Assembly: GCA_037102815.1 (NCBI GenBank)
Contig: BTPP01000007.1
Span: forward strand, 806,001 to 870,000
Reading direction: 5' to 3'
DNA length: 64,000 nucleotides
Origin: Neurospora intermedia
Taxonomy: Eukaryota; Ascomycota; Sordariomycetes; Sordariales; Sordariaceae
Part shown: positions 49,901-61,980 of the stretch, one piece after another
How the letters are laid out: each line of letters begins with the position of its first letter
How positions within the stretch are numbered: the first letter of the stretch is position 1
The notes under the pieces: model-generated
Databases searched by the model: none
What the model saw: the letters and a program-made list of their open reading frames with translations, nothing else
What the model was told of the DNA's origin: nothing
Made by a program: the position numbers and the translations under genes

Positions 49901-52318
49901 AAAATTTAATAGGCCGAAATATAAGTATTAATAGAAAAGCTATTAATAATAATAGCTAGCCCCCCCTCGGAATTAGGGATTTAATTATTACTATTATTAT
50001 AAATTCTAAAATTAATAACTATTAATAAAGAGGAGTAATTAAAGGATATAACGAACTAAGAATAAGTATTGTACTATAACTACTACCTAATAGCGGTAGT
50101 AATAAAATTAAGGTAATAATACAAATTTACTATTACTAACCTTACCCCCAAATTCAATAAAAAAGCTATCTAATAATATATAGTTAGTATAAAGAAGAAA
50201 AAAGGAAAACACTAATAATTAAAAGAAACTAAAGAGGAGCCGTACCTATTAATTAAAATAAAGAATTCCCTCCTTATTTAAGCTAGAATGGAAATTATTA
50301 ATTTCTAAGCCTTCCTCTATTAGAAGAAAGTACTAAATATCCTAACTCCTATCTACGCCTATAAATTTAAAAAGGAAATATTCGCTTATATTATTCTAAA
50401 TTACCTTAATATAGATACTATCTTCTAATTAAACCTAAAAATTTAGCTATTAATAAAAGAAGAACTCTAAAAATACTTAAATAATAGAATTAAAGCCGAA
50501 AGGATTCTATTATAGGTATTAAAATTAGGAAGGTTGAAAAAGTACTATCTAGTAATTAAATTAAAGGAGGAATAACGTAAAAAAATCGTAAAGTACTCCT
50601 AAGAGGAAAATAAAATATTAATAATATTAGAATAATAGGACGGGAACGAAGAAGAAATATTTATACTAATTATAAGAGCTATCTAAACTACAGTTATAGT
50701 AAGAATTAAAAAGTACTATCTAATGAACGCCTAATTATATTTAAGAAATTATTCGAATAATTCTATTATACGAACCTAATTTATAGTAACCTTATAATAC
50801 TATTAGACCTAATTATTATTTATAAGAGCGTAACCGGGAGTATTAATAGTTATAGGGCTGCCGGGAACGGAATTACTACTACTATTAAAATTAGAAACCG
50901 TATAAGTAAAAATAATATAACTACTACCGCCGGATATAATATATATAAGAATAATAATATTACTATTAGAACCGAACGTAATCCGAATTAGATTTATAAT
51001 ACTACCGCCAGGTAAGGAAAGAATATAACTATAACGAACGTCCTTCGTAATTAATTCGTAGTAACCCTTCTATTACTATTTAATAATACTATAATTTAAA
51101 GTACAAAGAAAATACTTATAGTTAATAGGAAGGCCATCCCGCTCTAAACAAATATATATATAATTAATAAAATCGTTAGTAATATAAATAAAAATATTTA
51201 AATTAAAATTAAACTTATTCTAATTACTTACTACTATAATAACGGCTACCGCTTAAATAATATTATAAACGTTATAGAAACTAGTAGGAATATCCAATAT
51301 ATATTTACTAGAAGTATAATTATAAATAACATTCTAAATACTATTAATTAAAAATAGAATTAAATAATAGAAAGGAAATATAAAGGACGAATAACCTACT
51401 AATAAATAAAATAAAATAAACCTTATTAGCAACAACCTTTTAAAAAGTACCGGGGGAATTAAACCTATTATTATTAGAACGCGGGACGGAAACGGGATTT
51501 AAAATATAGTAAAAGTAAAGGATCTTACGAACAATATTAATTAAATTAATATAAGGACTAAAAAAGAAAAGGAAAAAGCCGTACCAATTCTAAAGGGGAT
51601 AACTACTAATAAAATCGCAAAAAATACAAACGAGGAACGCGGGCTCTAAAGGCACAACCGAAGGGACTGCGGGAAATATAAGGCTTAAGGATATAATAAG
51701 GGAGGAACCTTCCGTATTAGAAATTAAATTAATAGGATTAGGATAATAACGGCCGGAGGAAGCTATTTTAATAGAAATTATAATAGGGAAGAAAGAAGAG
51801 AAGAATTAAGAAGGGCACTATAAGGGGGATTATATAAACGAAGGAAAGGGTCTTTATACTAATATAAATAAGGGTAGAATTATAGGGTAAAAGAATAAAT
51901 AATAGAGCGGAAGCATTTATAAACGGAGGAAAAAAGTAAAGGAATAGGGTAGGAAATAGGAAAATAGAATAGGGGAGCGGGGAGAAAGCGGAGGAGGGAG
52001 CGGTAGGGAATAAAATAGAAAGGCGGCGAAGGAAGCAACGTACCGGGTTTAGTCCTATTCCTATTATTCCTATTATTCTAGTATTAAAACAACGCAGCGG
52101 TAGAAGAGACGAGATTATATTCGCTATAGCGGTAAGTAAAAACCGTTATAACTATAAGCAAAGTAGGAGCGGCGTAGTGAACTACGACCGAGATAGAGTT
52201 AGAGGTTTTTATCCGGGGGCGCTTAACGCCTTACAATTTTCCCCTCCAGAGAACTAGAGAAGGACCCTATGCCAATAGGGCACTATAGTTTATAGTCTGG
52301 GAATAAGAATATTATTAT
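46944..52318 (+). mobile_element. LINE B (Tad-like non-LTR retrotransposon), 5'-truncated
   Basis: Sense strand plus, 5,375 bp. It lacks the first 1.57 kb of LINE A, as is common for LINEs that stop reverse transcription early. The endonuclease shows IAIGDYN near 47,530-47,560 and RDRIIDYI near 47,700; reverse transcriptase spans about 48,300-49,300 with FTNNTN near 49,170-49,195. The 3' end is GAATAAGAATATTATTAT. The first 300 bp (46,944-47,240) are little mutated and encode a Ser/Arg/Pro-rich stretch, while the same segment of LINE A is heavily RIP-mutated. Many stop codons elsewhere. Confidence 0.82.
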
Positions 52319-52332
52319 TATTTAATTTACTA
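52319..52332. repeat. Target-site duplication of LINE 2, at the 3' end of LINE B
   Basis: TATTTAATTTACTA, the reverse complement of 35,418-35,431. Confidence 0.85.
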
Positions 52333-55300
52333 TTAAATTATCGCTAAATAAGTTAGTATACAGCTTTAAACTATAGGCGGCCTTTAATCTACTTATACTA
52401 GATAATTAGGAAGTTATTATAGCGGAATTTTTAGTTATTATCCGTTAAGAATATTAATTTAAGGTTATAAAGTTTATTAATTAGATTAGGATAACTATTA
52501 AGGAATAATATAATTCTAAATATTCTCTAATAATATTCAACGTAAATAATAAAATTTATTTACGTTTAGGTAAAGGTTATTATTTATTTGGAAATTTAAA
52601 GAAAAAGTAGTTAGTAGAAAGAATAGGCCTTTATTAAATTTTCGACAAAGTTAGCCTACTAATTTATAAATTCGATTTATTTAGTACTTAATATACTTAT
52701 CCTATTATCTCTATAGTATATTTTTATAAGCTAGCGTAAGGTTCTAATCCTTTTAATTGTAAAATTCTACTACTATTACTAATTAAAATTGATGGTTAAG
52801 AGGAATAGGAGGTCGAAAATCTTGTAATTAAAAGTTAGGGACCGTTAAATATATAGTATTTAATTAAATAGATTAGGTACTAAAATAAGGATAATATATA
52901 GGAATTATATAGTAAATTTATAAGGAATTCGAAGGAATTAGTAAAGGATTTTAACGTAGAATATCCGTTAAAATTGCCGTTTAAAAGTAATTATAGAAGG
53001 GTAGTTTAATATATTAGTAGTATAATCTTATAGAGGTATCGTTAAAATAGATAGAGGAAGTGACTATTTTTTTACTAAAAGAGGGGGAGGTTACCGGAAA
53101 CTATAAGAATTTAAAAGTTTTTTCCTTTATTTTATATTTTATTTTTTTTTTCGTTAGGTATTTCTATAAGAAATTATATTTTCTATAATTTTCTATTAAA
53201 ATTTCTAGAATTCTATTCAAAAGTACGCCTAAGCGGAGGTAAGCCTAGTACTAATAATATATAGGATAATATACCACACGCTACTTATAACTTCAATTAA
53301 AATATTTTCTATTTTAATTAAGTAGGTACGTACGGTCGTACAAAGGTAATAGTAACTACGGTTATACATAGTAAATAGCCCCGGTAAGTAGGTATTTATA
53401 GAGGAAGAGTCTTAGTACGTATATATAATTTTTAAAAGAAATTAAAATTATCTAACTATTTTTACCCTTTCTCCTTTTTACTTTAGTAACCTTACTACTA
53501 CCTACCCTATCCCTATAACGCTTAACTCTATTATAGCTCTCGTTATATAATAATTTTATTAAATTAATTATTATTTATTAATCTACTTTATCTTATATTC
53601 GCTAATTATAACCTCGGTATATTAAAATAGCCGACGTTAATATAGAATCCCTACCGCCGGTTAATAATATAATTGCTACCTTCAACGATTGGATTAACGG
53701 TTCTAATTACAACGGTAATTTATATAGTTTTATTGTAGACCGGCAGTTCGCCTTATAATTACTCGAGTATAACCCCCGGTTCGGTATATTAGTTAATATA
53801 GTAAAATATTTCAACTATTATACTATTAATAGTATTCCTAGTAAAATTATTAATTTAGGAATTAATAATATATATATTATATTACCCAACTTTGTAGCCG
53901 ACTTTATTAAATAAATAGATATAATCCCGTTCGGACAATTCTTTAATTACGTCCGTTATAAATATATTATTAATATATTTAATAACTTTAATTAAGACTA
54001 TACCCCCTATAATCCGCTTACTCGCCTCCCTAAGTCTTTTAGTACTACTTAGGGCGTTTTAGTATATAACCCTAAAAAGGCGGATAATAATAAATGTATA
54101 GTACTAATTTTAACCGCTAATTATTTCTTTATACTATACGAGAATAAATTGTATTCTATTTTATATAATACTATTAATTATATAAATAAATTAATTGATT
54201 TAAATATAGTAATTTTATATTCCCTTGAGGGTAATTTTACCTACTTTATACCCGTACTCTTATTAAACGGATTGCCTAAAGATTTGATTCCTAATAATTG
54301 CTATAGACCTTAGTAGGAATAGGTGTTTAATATTATTACTAGTTTTAATAATACCTAAATTTGGGAGTTGTATTTTAGCGGAGAATTCGATTTAATTTAT
54401 ATAATAGTAGTTAAATTCGGTAATATTATCTTCGAAAGAGGATATATAGAGGAGTTCGTTATTATTAGCGAGCGCTTTTAAGCGTACTTCCTATTGGCTT
54501 TCTATACGGTTTACCCTAACGGCTATATTATTAAGAGTAATAACTTCGATTTTTCTAAAATTTAAGAATATAGGGAGATTATTTAGTTAATTAGTAAGGT
54601 TTGTAAAGTTTTATAATTAGTAGCTAGACTAGCCTTTATTCTATCTTATATTAAAATTCTAATTATTAAAGTAATTCCGAAAAAGATATATAAAGTTCTA
54701 ATCCGAATTATATAATCCCGCTTAACTATTGCTAGTAAAAGTAGTAATAAAGGAAAAGTATATCCGACCTTCGCTAATACCCTCGCTAATTATAATAAAA
54801 ATTGTATTAATTTTAGTATTAAGGTCGACTAAGAATTGTATATAGAAATTGAGAAGATTATTAAAGTATATATAGAAAATAAGGAGGAATATAAGAGATA
54901 GTTCGCCGGCAATTATTCTTTTTTATAATATAAGTTGGTTCGTAATATTAAGGTAGTTTTTAACTTCACTTTTAATAAGAGACGCGATAGCGATACTAAT
55001 TTTATTAATTATATCCCTTTAAAAGTAATATTATTCGCTATTTAGTACTCTAATTACAATATTAGACTTTCCGAATAAATTGGTAGTTTACTAGGTAGAT
55101 TTGGCTATTTTTACTATACTTAAGTAGTACCCGCCAAGTTGGCTTTGAATAAGTTTCCTATAATTAAGAAAATAATTAATTATATTATTGAAATTAGTAG
55201 AAAACTTATAATACTTATTAATTTTATCTTTTACGAGGAGATTAAGGGAATATTAGCGAATATTTCGGAGAAATAAACTACGGTATTAATGGCTTCTAAC

Positions 55301-55931
55301 GAATATTAGGGAAGAATTATATAAATAATATAAATAGAATTAACGTCCCTTCGTACTAAATTTAAAGAAGTGTAAGAGCTTTATATCTAACGCTATCCCG
55401 CTACTTCGTTTACTAATAGAATTCGTATACCCGATACTCTTCCTAGTATTATTATTCTTCGTAATATTCGTTCCGGCAACCTTTCGCCTTAGCTTATACC
55501 CGGTTTAACTAGATTATCCGATAAACTTTATATTATATCGGCTCGCTTGGGCTCTTACTTTAATACTTTATTTTTTACCCGCTCTCCTTACTATAGCTAC
55601 CTTCCTACCGACTAAGAATAGGAAGACTCTCTATTAGGATATAAATAGTCCTATTAAAATATATATTATATAAACGAGAATAATAAGATAAAGGAGGATA
55701 AATTTAACGATTATTTGCTTCGTTATAGATATAGTTACTAAGGGATTAATATTAGGTTATCGAATTATATACTCTATTTAGGTAGGCGTATATTTTTATA
55801 TCTGTTAGCTAATTTGGATATAGGCGAATGGATAGAGATTTTGATAAATAACCGGATCTTTTATATATATAGTTAAACTTAATAATATTATGTAGATAGC
55901 GAGTATTCTTCTCTTTTTATTGAGGGGGAAA
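52333..55931 (+). mobile_element. Ty3/gypsy element E, 3' portion (integrase end, chromodomain-like, extra region)
   Basis: Plus-strand fossil. The first 750 bp read as the C-terminal part of a gypsy integrase (IYLRLGKGY near 52,555) followed by a chromodomain-like end near 52,950. Then about 2.4 kb (53,450-55,900) of plus-strand coding-like sequence lie before the LTR; I do not recognise them, and they make this element longer than usual. A purine run (GAGGGGGAAA) ends at the LTR. Broken at many sites. Confidence 0.72.
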
Positions 55932-56270
55932 TGTTATAGGGTATTCTTGGTAGATACCTAAATATTCTATTTTATTATAGCAATTGCTCGTTAAAGTATA
56001 TAGTCTATTATATAAGAGTATTCGTCCCGTTAACTTCTATTAAAGTTGACGGATTATTAATTTATATTATACTAACCTTATATCTATCTTGTTTATACTT
56101 AGTAAAGTTGTATACGAGGTCCTAGGTTGAGGCTCGCGATAGGTTTTGTCTTTAGCTTCCTTTAATAAGATTGTCGTTAATCGTTACGTACTATTACTCT
56201 GTCTAGCAACTAGTTACTTATTCTATTATTCTCTATTGTTATTACTTGTAAAGCACATCTTCGTATAATA
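55932..56270 (+). repeat. 3' LTR of gypsy element E (339 bp)
   Basis: It starts TGTTATAGGGTATTCTTGG, which keeps the canonical TG, and is followed by target duplication GAAGT (56,271-56,275). Inverted partner of 42,387-42,725; differences are almost all transitions. Confidence 0.87.
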
Positions 56271-56275
56271 GAAGT

Positions 56276-59200
56276 TATTAAGATTATAAACGTATTACTA
56301 GAATACTTATAGAACGATTATTATAGTTATAATATAAAGGAAATAGTAGTCTAAAAATATAAGAAATTAAAGATAAAACCGTCGAAACGATTCTAAAATT
56401 CTAAAATAATATTCGTAAGGCTAATTAGCCGCTATATAGTACCTAAGTCCCTTTAGAAATAAGATATATAACGTAAGGTATTCTAAAAATTTATAATTCC
56501 TACCGAAATAATATATTTGAAGAAATATAAGACCTTCGAAGACTATTACCTATTATTATAATTACTTAACCCTACTATTAGGAGGAGCGGTAAAGAATAG
56601 TAATAGAAAAATAGGAAAGCCTATATATAAACGTCTAAACCCTATACGACTAATAAATAGGCGTTAATATAATATAATCCTATTATAATCCTCCAATTTT
56701 ATTATCCTACCTTCAAAGAAATAAAGAAATTGTAGGCTAAAAACTATTATTTTAATTACTATAAAATTAGCTATTAATTACCGGAATATCCGGAAAAGGC
56801 TAAAGTATCTTTAATTAAAGTTTCCCTAAAGGTAGAACTGAACGTAATCGCCGATTAGACTTAGGGACCTAAAAAAGAGGAAGATAATAATTCGTAAGAT
56901 CCGCTAATAGGAAAAGGAGAAGAGGTAAAGCCCGGGAATAAAGAATCTAATAAGGATTTAGAAAACTAAATACTCTAAGAAACGTCTCTATCCTAAGGGA
57001 GGTGTCCATCTAAATTAATAATGTTAATGTAGGAGATTTGATTAATAGTAAAACCTACCCCGAATTTAATTTAAAGGACTATTTAGGGGGAGGAATAAGA
57101 TTTTTAATTAATTGTACTATAGTAAATAATAGATTATCTATTACAATACAACGTATATTAATAAATATTAGAATAGACGGTTCGATTCTTATAAATAAAA
57201 CTTTCGCTAGTAAATTAAAAAAACGACTAAAATTCGAAAGCTATTCGGATTTTACTCCTAGATTAGTTACCCCCTTTAAAAAGGCTTAACTAAATAAAAT
57301 TAAAGAAGTACTCAAAGGATATATACAAATTAATAGCGTAATTTATAATAATAAATAGTTACTTATTTTACCTATTCTAAAAATCGATATTATTATTAGT
57401 AAAATATAGTTAGTAAAGTACAATGTATTACCTAATTATAGAAAGAATACGCTGCTATTCCTACTAGAAGTAGTACTGGTCTATATAATTAAAAATATCG
57501 ATATAGGAAATAATATACCCCTAATATAAGACCTATTATTTTAAAAGGACGTCGAACGTCGGGAATAATTTATAAAGGAGGAAAATATAAGGCGGAAAGT
57601 AGGAAAAAGAATATAGGAAAGGAAAGCCTAATAATAAATATTAGTTCGATTATAAAAATTAAAAGTATTCGTACGCAATTTAACCTAGCTTACTACCCTA
57701 AATAAATTATAAAATTTACCGCCGGTAGAGGAAGAGGAAATAGAATAGAATATAATAGATTAGCGGCCAATAGAATTAAATTAAATATTACTATAAAGAA
57801 CACTATCGTCCTACTACCGTATATAGTAATTTAATTATATAGACCGCGAATTAATTAAGGTTAAAACAATTATCGAATATAATTGAAATAAGCCTATTAC
57901 TATTATATAAATATACCCGTTGAGGGACGAAAAAGGGCCTTATAAATTAAAAAAGGAATAGGAATAGATAAAAGATAGATTAATCAATTTAGCAATAGTC
58001 GATAGTAATATTTTTAATATATATTTGAAGAAAAAAATTAAATTAAAAACAATAAATCTATACGAAATTAATAGGCTTATCGAAATTAAGTAGGTAAAAC
58101 GCTCCCTTAAAAATAATAATAAAAATTTATAATACCTCATTTTTAAAAAAGTTCTAGAAGACTATTATAGCCTAAAAGAATTAGAAGTATTTAGTAAAGT
58201 ATAATTAAATACACTTCCTAATTCGAAAATAGGAATTAATTACGAAATTAAAATACTCGAAAACTACTAATTAAAAGAATTAAAAGTCAATCCTCTTTAC
58301 CGAATAATATTAGAAGAGTTGGAAGAATATTATAAATATATTATAGAGAATTTATAAAAAAAATTTATCGAAGCAAACTTAACCCTATAGGCCGCCCTAG
58401 TATTATTCGTACCTAAGTTTAACAGCGGAGGATTGTACTTTTACGTAGATTATAGAAAATTGAATACTATTTTTTAAAAAGACCGGTACCCCCTACTACT
58501 AATCGAGGAAACGTTAGTTCGTATTAAATACACAAAAATCTTTACTAAAATCGATATTCGTTAAACGTTCTATTATATTCGGATAACGGCCGACTAAGAA
58601 GACCTAATAATATTTAGGATAAACTTCGGAATATATTACTATAAAATATTACCCTTTAAGTTATATAATAGCCCTTTTAATTTCTAACGGTTTATAAATA
58701 ACGAATTTATAGGGTATTAAAACTTCTATAGTATTTATATTAATAATATCCTAATTTTCTCGAAATCCCTAACGGAATATAAAGCCTACGTAAAAAAGGT
58801 CTTAAAACGGCTAAGGGAAGTTAGACTATAGGCTAATATTAAAAAATATAAGTTCTATATAATTAAAACGAAGTTTTTAGGGTTTATTATCGGTATTAAA
58901 AGTATTTTAGTAGACCCCAAGAAGGTTTTAACGGTAAAGGATTAGCCAAGGCTAATAACCCTAAAAGGACTATAAATATTCTTAAGCTTTTATAACTTTT
59001 ATTAAAAATTTATAAAGAATTATAATTATATAGCCCAACCTTTCAATTTAATAATAAAGAAGGATAAGGTATATAAGTAGGCAAAGGAATATTAAAAGGC
59101 CTTCGAAGTATTAAAGGAAGCATTAACCTAGGTATTAGTCCTATTTTATTACAATTTCAATTGCAAAATATAATTAGAGACTAACGTATTAAATAGAATA

Positions 59201-61711
59201 TATATAAATATATTATCCTAACGAAACTCTAGGGGGGACTAGTACTCTACTATATTCTATTCGGAATTTATAGTACTTATAGAATTCAATTACCCTATTT
59301 ATAATAAAGAGTTATTAACGGTAGTAAAAGTAATTAAACTATAGAGGCCGGAGTTTAAGGGTAGTAATTTCGAGATTATTATAAATTATTAAACTTTAGA
59401 ATATTTTTCTACGAAGAGGTTACTAAATTCCCGTTAAGCCGGATAGTTAGAATTACTCTCCGAATTCAATTTTAAGATAATTTACCGACCGGGAAAAAAT
59501 AATATCGTAATAAACGCCCTATTAAGAAAATCAAAAGAATTAAAAATAATTTTATAAAAACGAAACGACCAACATACGTTACGCCTACTTAAGCCTACGA
59601 TTAAAGGATACTTTATTTATATAGGAAATAAAGAAGAAATATTTATAATTATTCTAAATATAATTTTTAATATTAAAAAAGAGGAGAGCAAAGGATTAAC
59701 TACTATTTTAGTAGATAAAGTACTTAAAATTAACTAAATAAACGAATCCTTATTAATCTATTAAGCAAAAGCGGAAGGCAGGGATAAATATTTTATAATA
59801 GAGAATAGGCTTCTTCTATATAGCGTCTAATTAGTAGTACTAAATACTAAAGAAGGGAAGTTCCGTATATAAATTATTAAATTGTACTATAATACCCTTC
59901 TTATAATTTACTTAGGTAGAAATAAAATAAGGCGGCTAGTAAATAAGTAATATTAATAGGTAAGTATAGCCTCCGATATTAACCGCTTTATAAATAATTA
60001 TTAAATTTATAAATTATTAAAAGCGCTACGAAACAAGACCCCGGGCCTGCTACACCTACAAGAAATTAAACCCGATAGCCGGACGTAGCAATCTTTAATC
60101 GTCGATTTCAAATTAATACTAAAAGGGGAAAACGGTTATAACAACCTTATAGTAATAGTAAATAAACTATCCAAATTATTATAGTACGTACCCTATTTTA
60201 TTACTATAACGGCCAAACAAGCAATCCAATTATATTACAATTGTCCCTATAGAGTCTATAGTTTCCCGAAGGATATTATAAATAATAGAGGTCCGCAATT
60301 CGTTATTAAATTTATATAGGAATTAGCTTAAATTTTAAATATCGAATGGAAGTTAAGTTTAATTAGATACTCTTAGATAGCAGGCTAAGCGGAGATTATA
60401 AATTAGTATATCGATTAAAAGTTTAAATTATTTATAAATTATAACTAAAATAATTAGGTATAGGCAATACTAATATTCAATATAATCTAGGCCTCGCTAC
60501 TATATAATAATTTTAAAGGGCTATCTCCCTACGAAATAACGCTAAGTTACCCTATAAACTTCCCCTTCTATTAAAATAAGAGGATAATTATAGTAAAAGA
60601 TAAACTACTATAGGACGAAGTATAAATATTAGTAAAAATTCTCTATACCTACTACGAATAGGCCTATACCGTAATAAATAAAGTATAGGAGTAATAAATT
60701 AAATAAATTAACCAATACCGTCGCAAACCGGATTTCGGAATAGGGAATAGAATATTTATTATTAAAAAAGGGTAATCGATTACTAAGCCTAATAATAAGT
60801 TCGACTACTTATTTACCCAAATACTATATAGGATCCTAAGGATAAAAGGAGTATCCTACGAATTAAATTTACTAGATAGTTAGAAAGGGAATAGAGTTTA
60901 TTACACTAATAAATTAAGGAAAGACGTAAATAATCCTTTACTAGGGTAAACGAACGAGAACCTAAGGGGTATAATTCTGAAAAGCGATAAAGAAGGCGAA
61001 AAGGAAGTAGAAGAATAGGAAATAGAAGAAATTCTAGTATTTAAAATTACTAAGGGGAAGTTAATATACTAAATTTAATAGAAGGGATGGGACTCCGATC
61101 TAAAATAGTAATTCGTAGAGAATTTTAAAAATATAATAGAAAAATTATAAGAATACTATAATAAAAACCCGGACGCTCTTAGGCCGCCGAGGCAATTAGC
61201 GAATTAGAAATATATAATATAAAACGACTCTATTTCAAAGAAGTATAAAGACAATAATTTAGCAATAGAAATATCAACGTAGGTAAAAGTACAACAGGGG
61301 AAAAAAAAGTAAATAATAAAAATTAGCGGTTAATAAGGGTAGAAGGTCCTAAATTAGAATAACGGGTATAGAATAATATATAGTATAGTAGTATAGAGTA
61401 ATAGCCCGTACTATTCGTTGTACTAATTTAACGTATTTATCCTCTACCTAAAATATACCCGTTCGAGACCGACTAGAGGGAATTTTTTTACGATTTTTTA
61501 TACTAGCGATAATTAAATTAAAAGTATAGTCGCAAGGCTTAGTATAGAATTTTAGGTTCTTCCTTTTCAGGTTTATAGATTTTTATTATAATACTATAAA
61601 TTAGACCAACCGTTGCAATGGGTGCGATACTTTTTATACGACTGGCAATTCCCTATTATTTTTTCTTTCTTTCGGCTCTAGAGCTAAGCCTTCTTTCGAA
61701 GGGGGGGGTAA
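56276..61711 (+). mobile_element. Ty3/gypsy element F, main block (gag end, pol, chromodomain)
   Basis: Plus-strand fossil. The end of gag with a zinc-knuckle relic lies at about 56,730-56,800, protease-like sequence at about 57,010-57,290 (an 83-codon open stretch is part of it), reverse transcriptase at about 58,300-58,900 with the active-site region near 58,735, RNase H at about 59,100-59,500, integrase at about 59,850-60,600 and a chromodomain-like end at about 61,030-61,210. A run of G at 61,701-61,708 precedes the 3' LTR as polypurine tract. Dozens of breaks. Confidence 0.82.
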
Positions 61712-61975
61712 TATTATAGTATAGCTAGACGACCTAGAATATTAACTACTAGGCAACGGGGTACTAAGGTACTAGGGTATATCGGATAGAAGGAAGCTCT
61801 AAATTTTTATCGATAGACGGAAAGGGAAGGCGGTAACGAGTAGCAATTCTAACTTATATATCCAGAACCGCGATACCTTCGTTTACTACCTTCCTTTCCC
61901 TCCTTATATTTAATATTACTTTAATTTGTAGCTTCTAGTCTTGTAGTTTATCTCTCGTAGGATCACGCTTTCATA
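61712..61975 (+). repeat. 3' LTR of gypsy element F (264 bp)
   Basis: End-to-end match of 23,481-23,744 and the more RIP-mutated of the pair. It is followed by target duplication TTAAT at 61,976-61,980. Confidence 0.88.
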
Positions 61976-61980
61976 TTAAT

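Larger units (their letters stand above)
23476..61980 (+). mobile_element. 38.5-kb nested fossil: Ty3/gypsy element F with everything inserted in it
   Basis: The outer element F is bounded by 264-bp LTRs (23,481-23,744 and 61,712-61,975), each starting TGTCATAG or its RIP form and flanked by TTAAT target duplications (23,476-23,480; 61,976-61,980). F's own DNA is in three blocks: 23,745-25,426, 42,731-43,171 (inverted) and 56,276-61,711. The remainder is two further gypsy fossils and two LINEs. All parts carry dense RIP-type change. Equal LTR lengths mean there were few or no indels, so LTR divergence here measures RIP, not time. Confidence 0.85.

Noticed and set aside
28471-52318. The 5.37-kb inverted repeats as terminal repeats of one giant DNA transposon
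   Set aside because: Both arms carry endonuclease and reverse transcriptase of a LINE with its 3' tail, and target duplications sit at the LINE ends. No transposase, tyrosine recombinase or other giant-element gene was seen between them.
42387-56270. The two 339-bp repeats as unrelated solo LTRs
   Set aside because: They share the same 5-bp flank GAAGT on their outer sides and each is joined to gypsy coding relics in the right sense, so they belong to one insertion.
57038-57289. 83-codon open frame as a host gene
   Set aside because: It falls in the protease region of element F.
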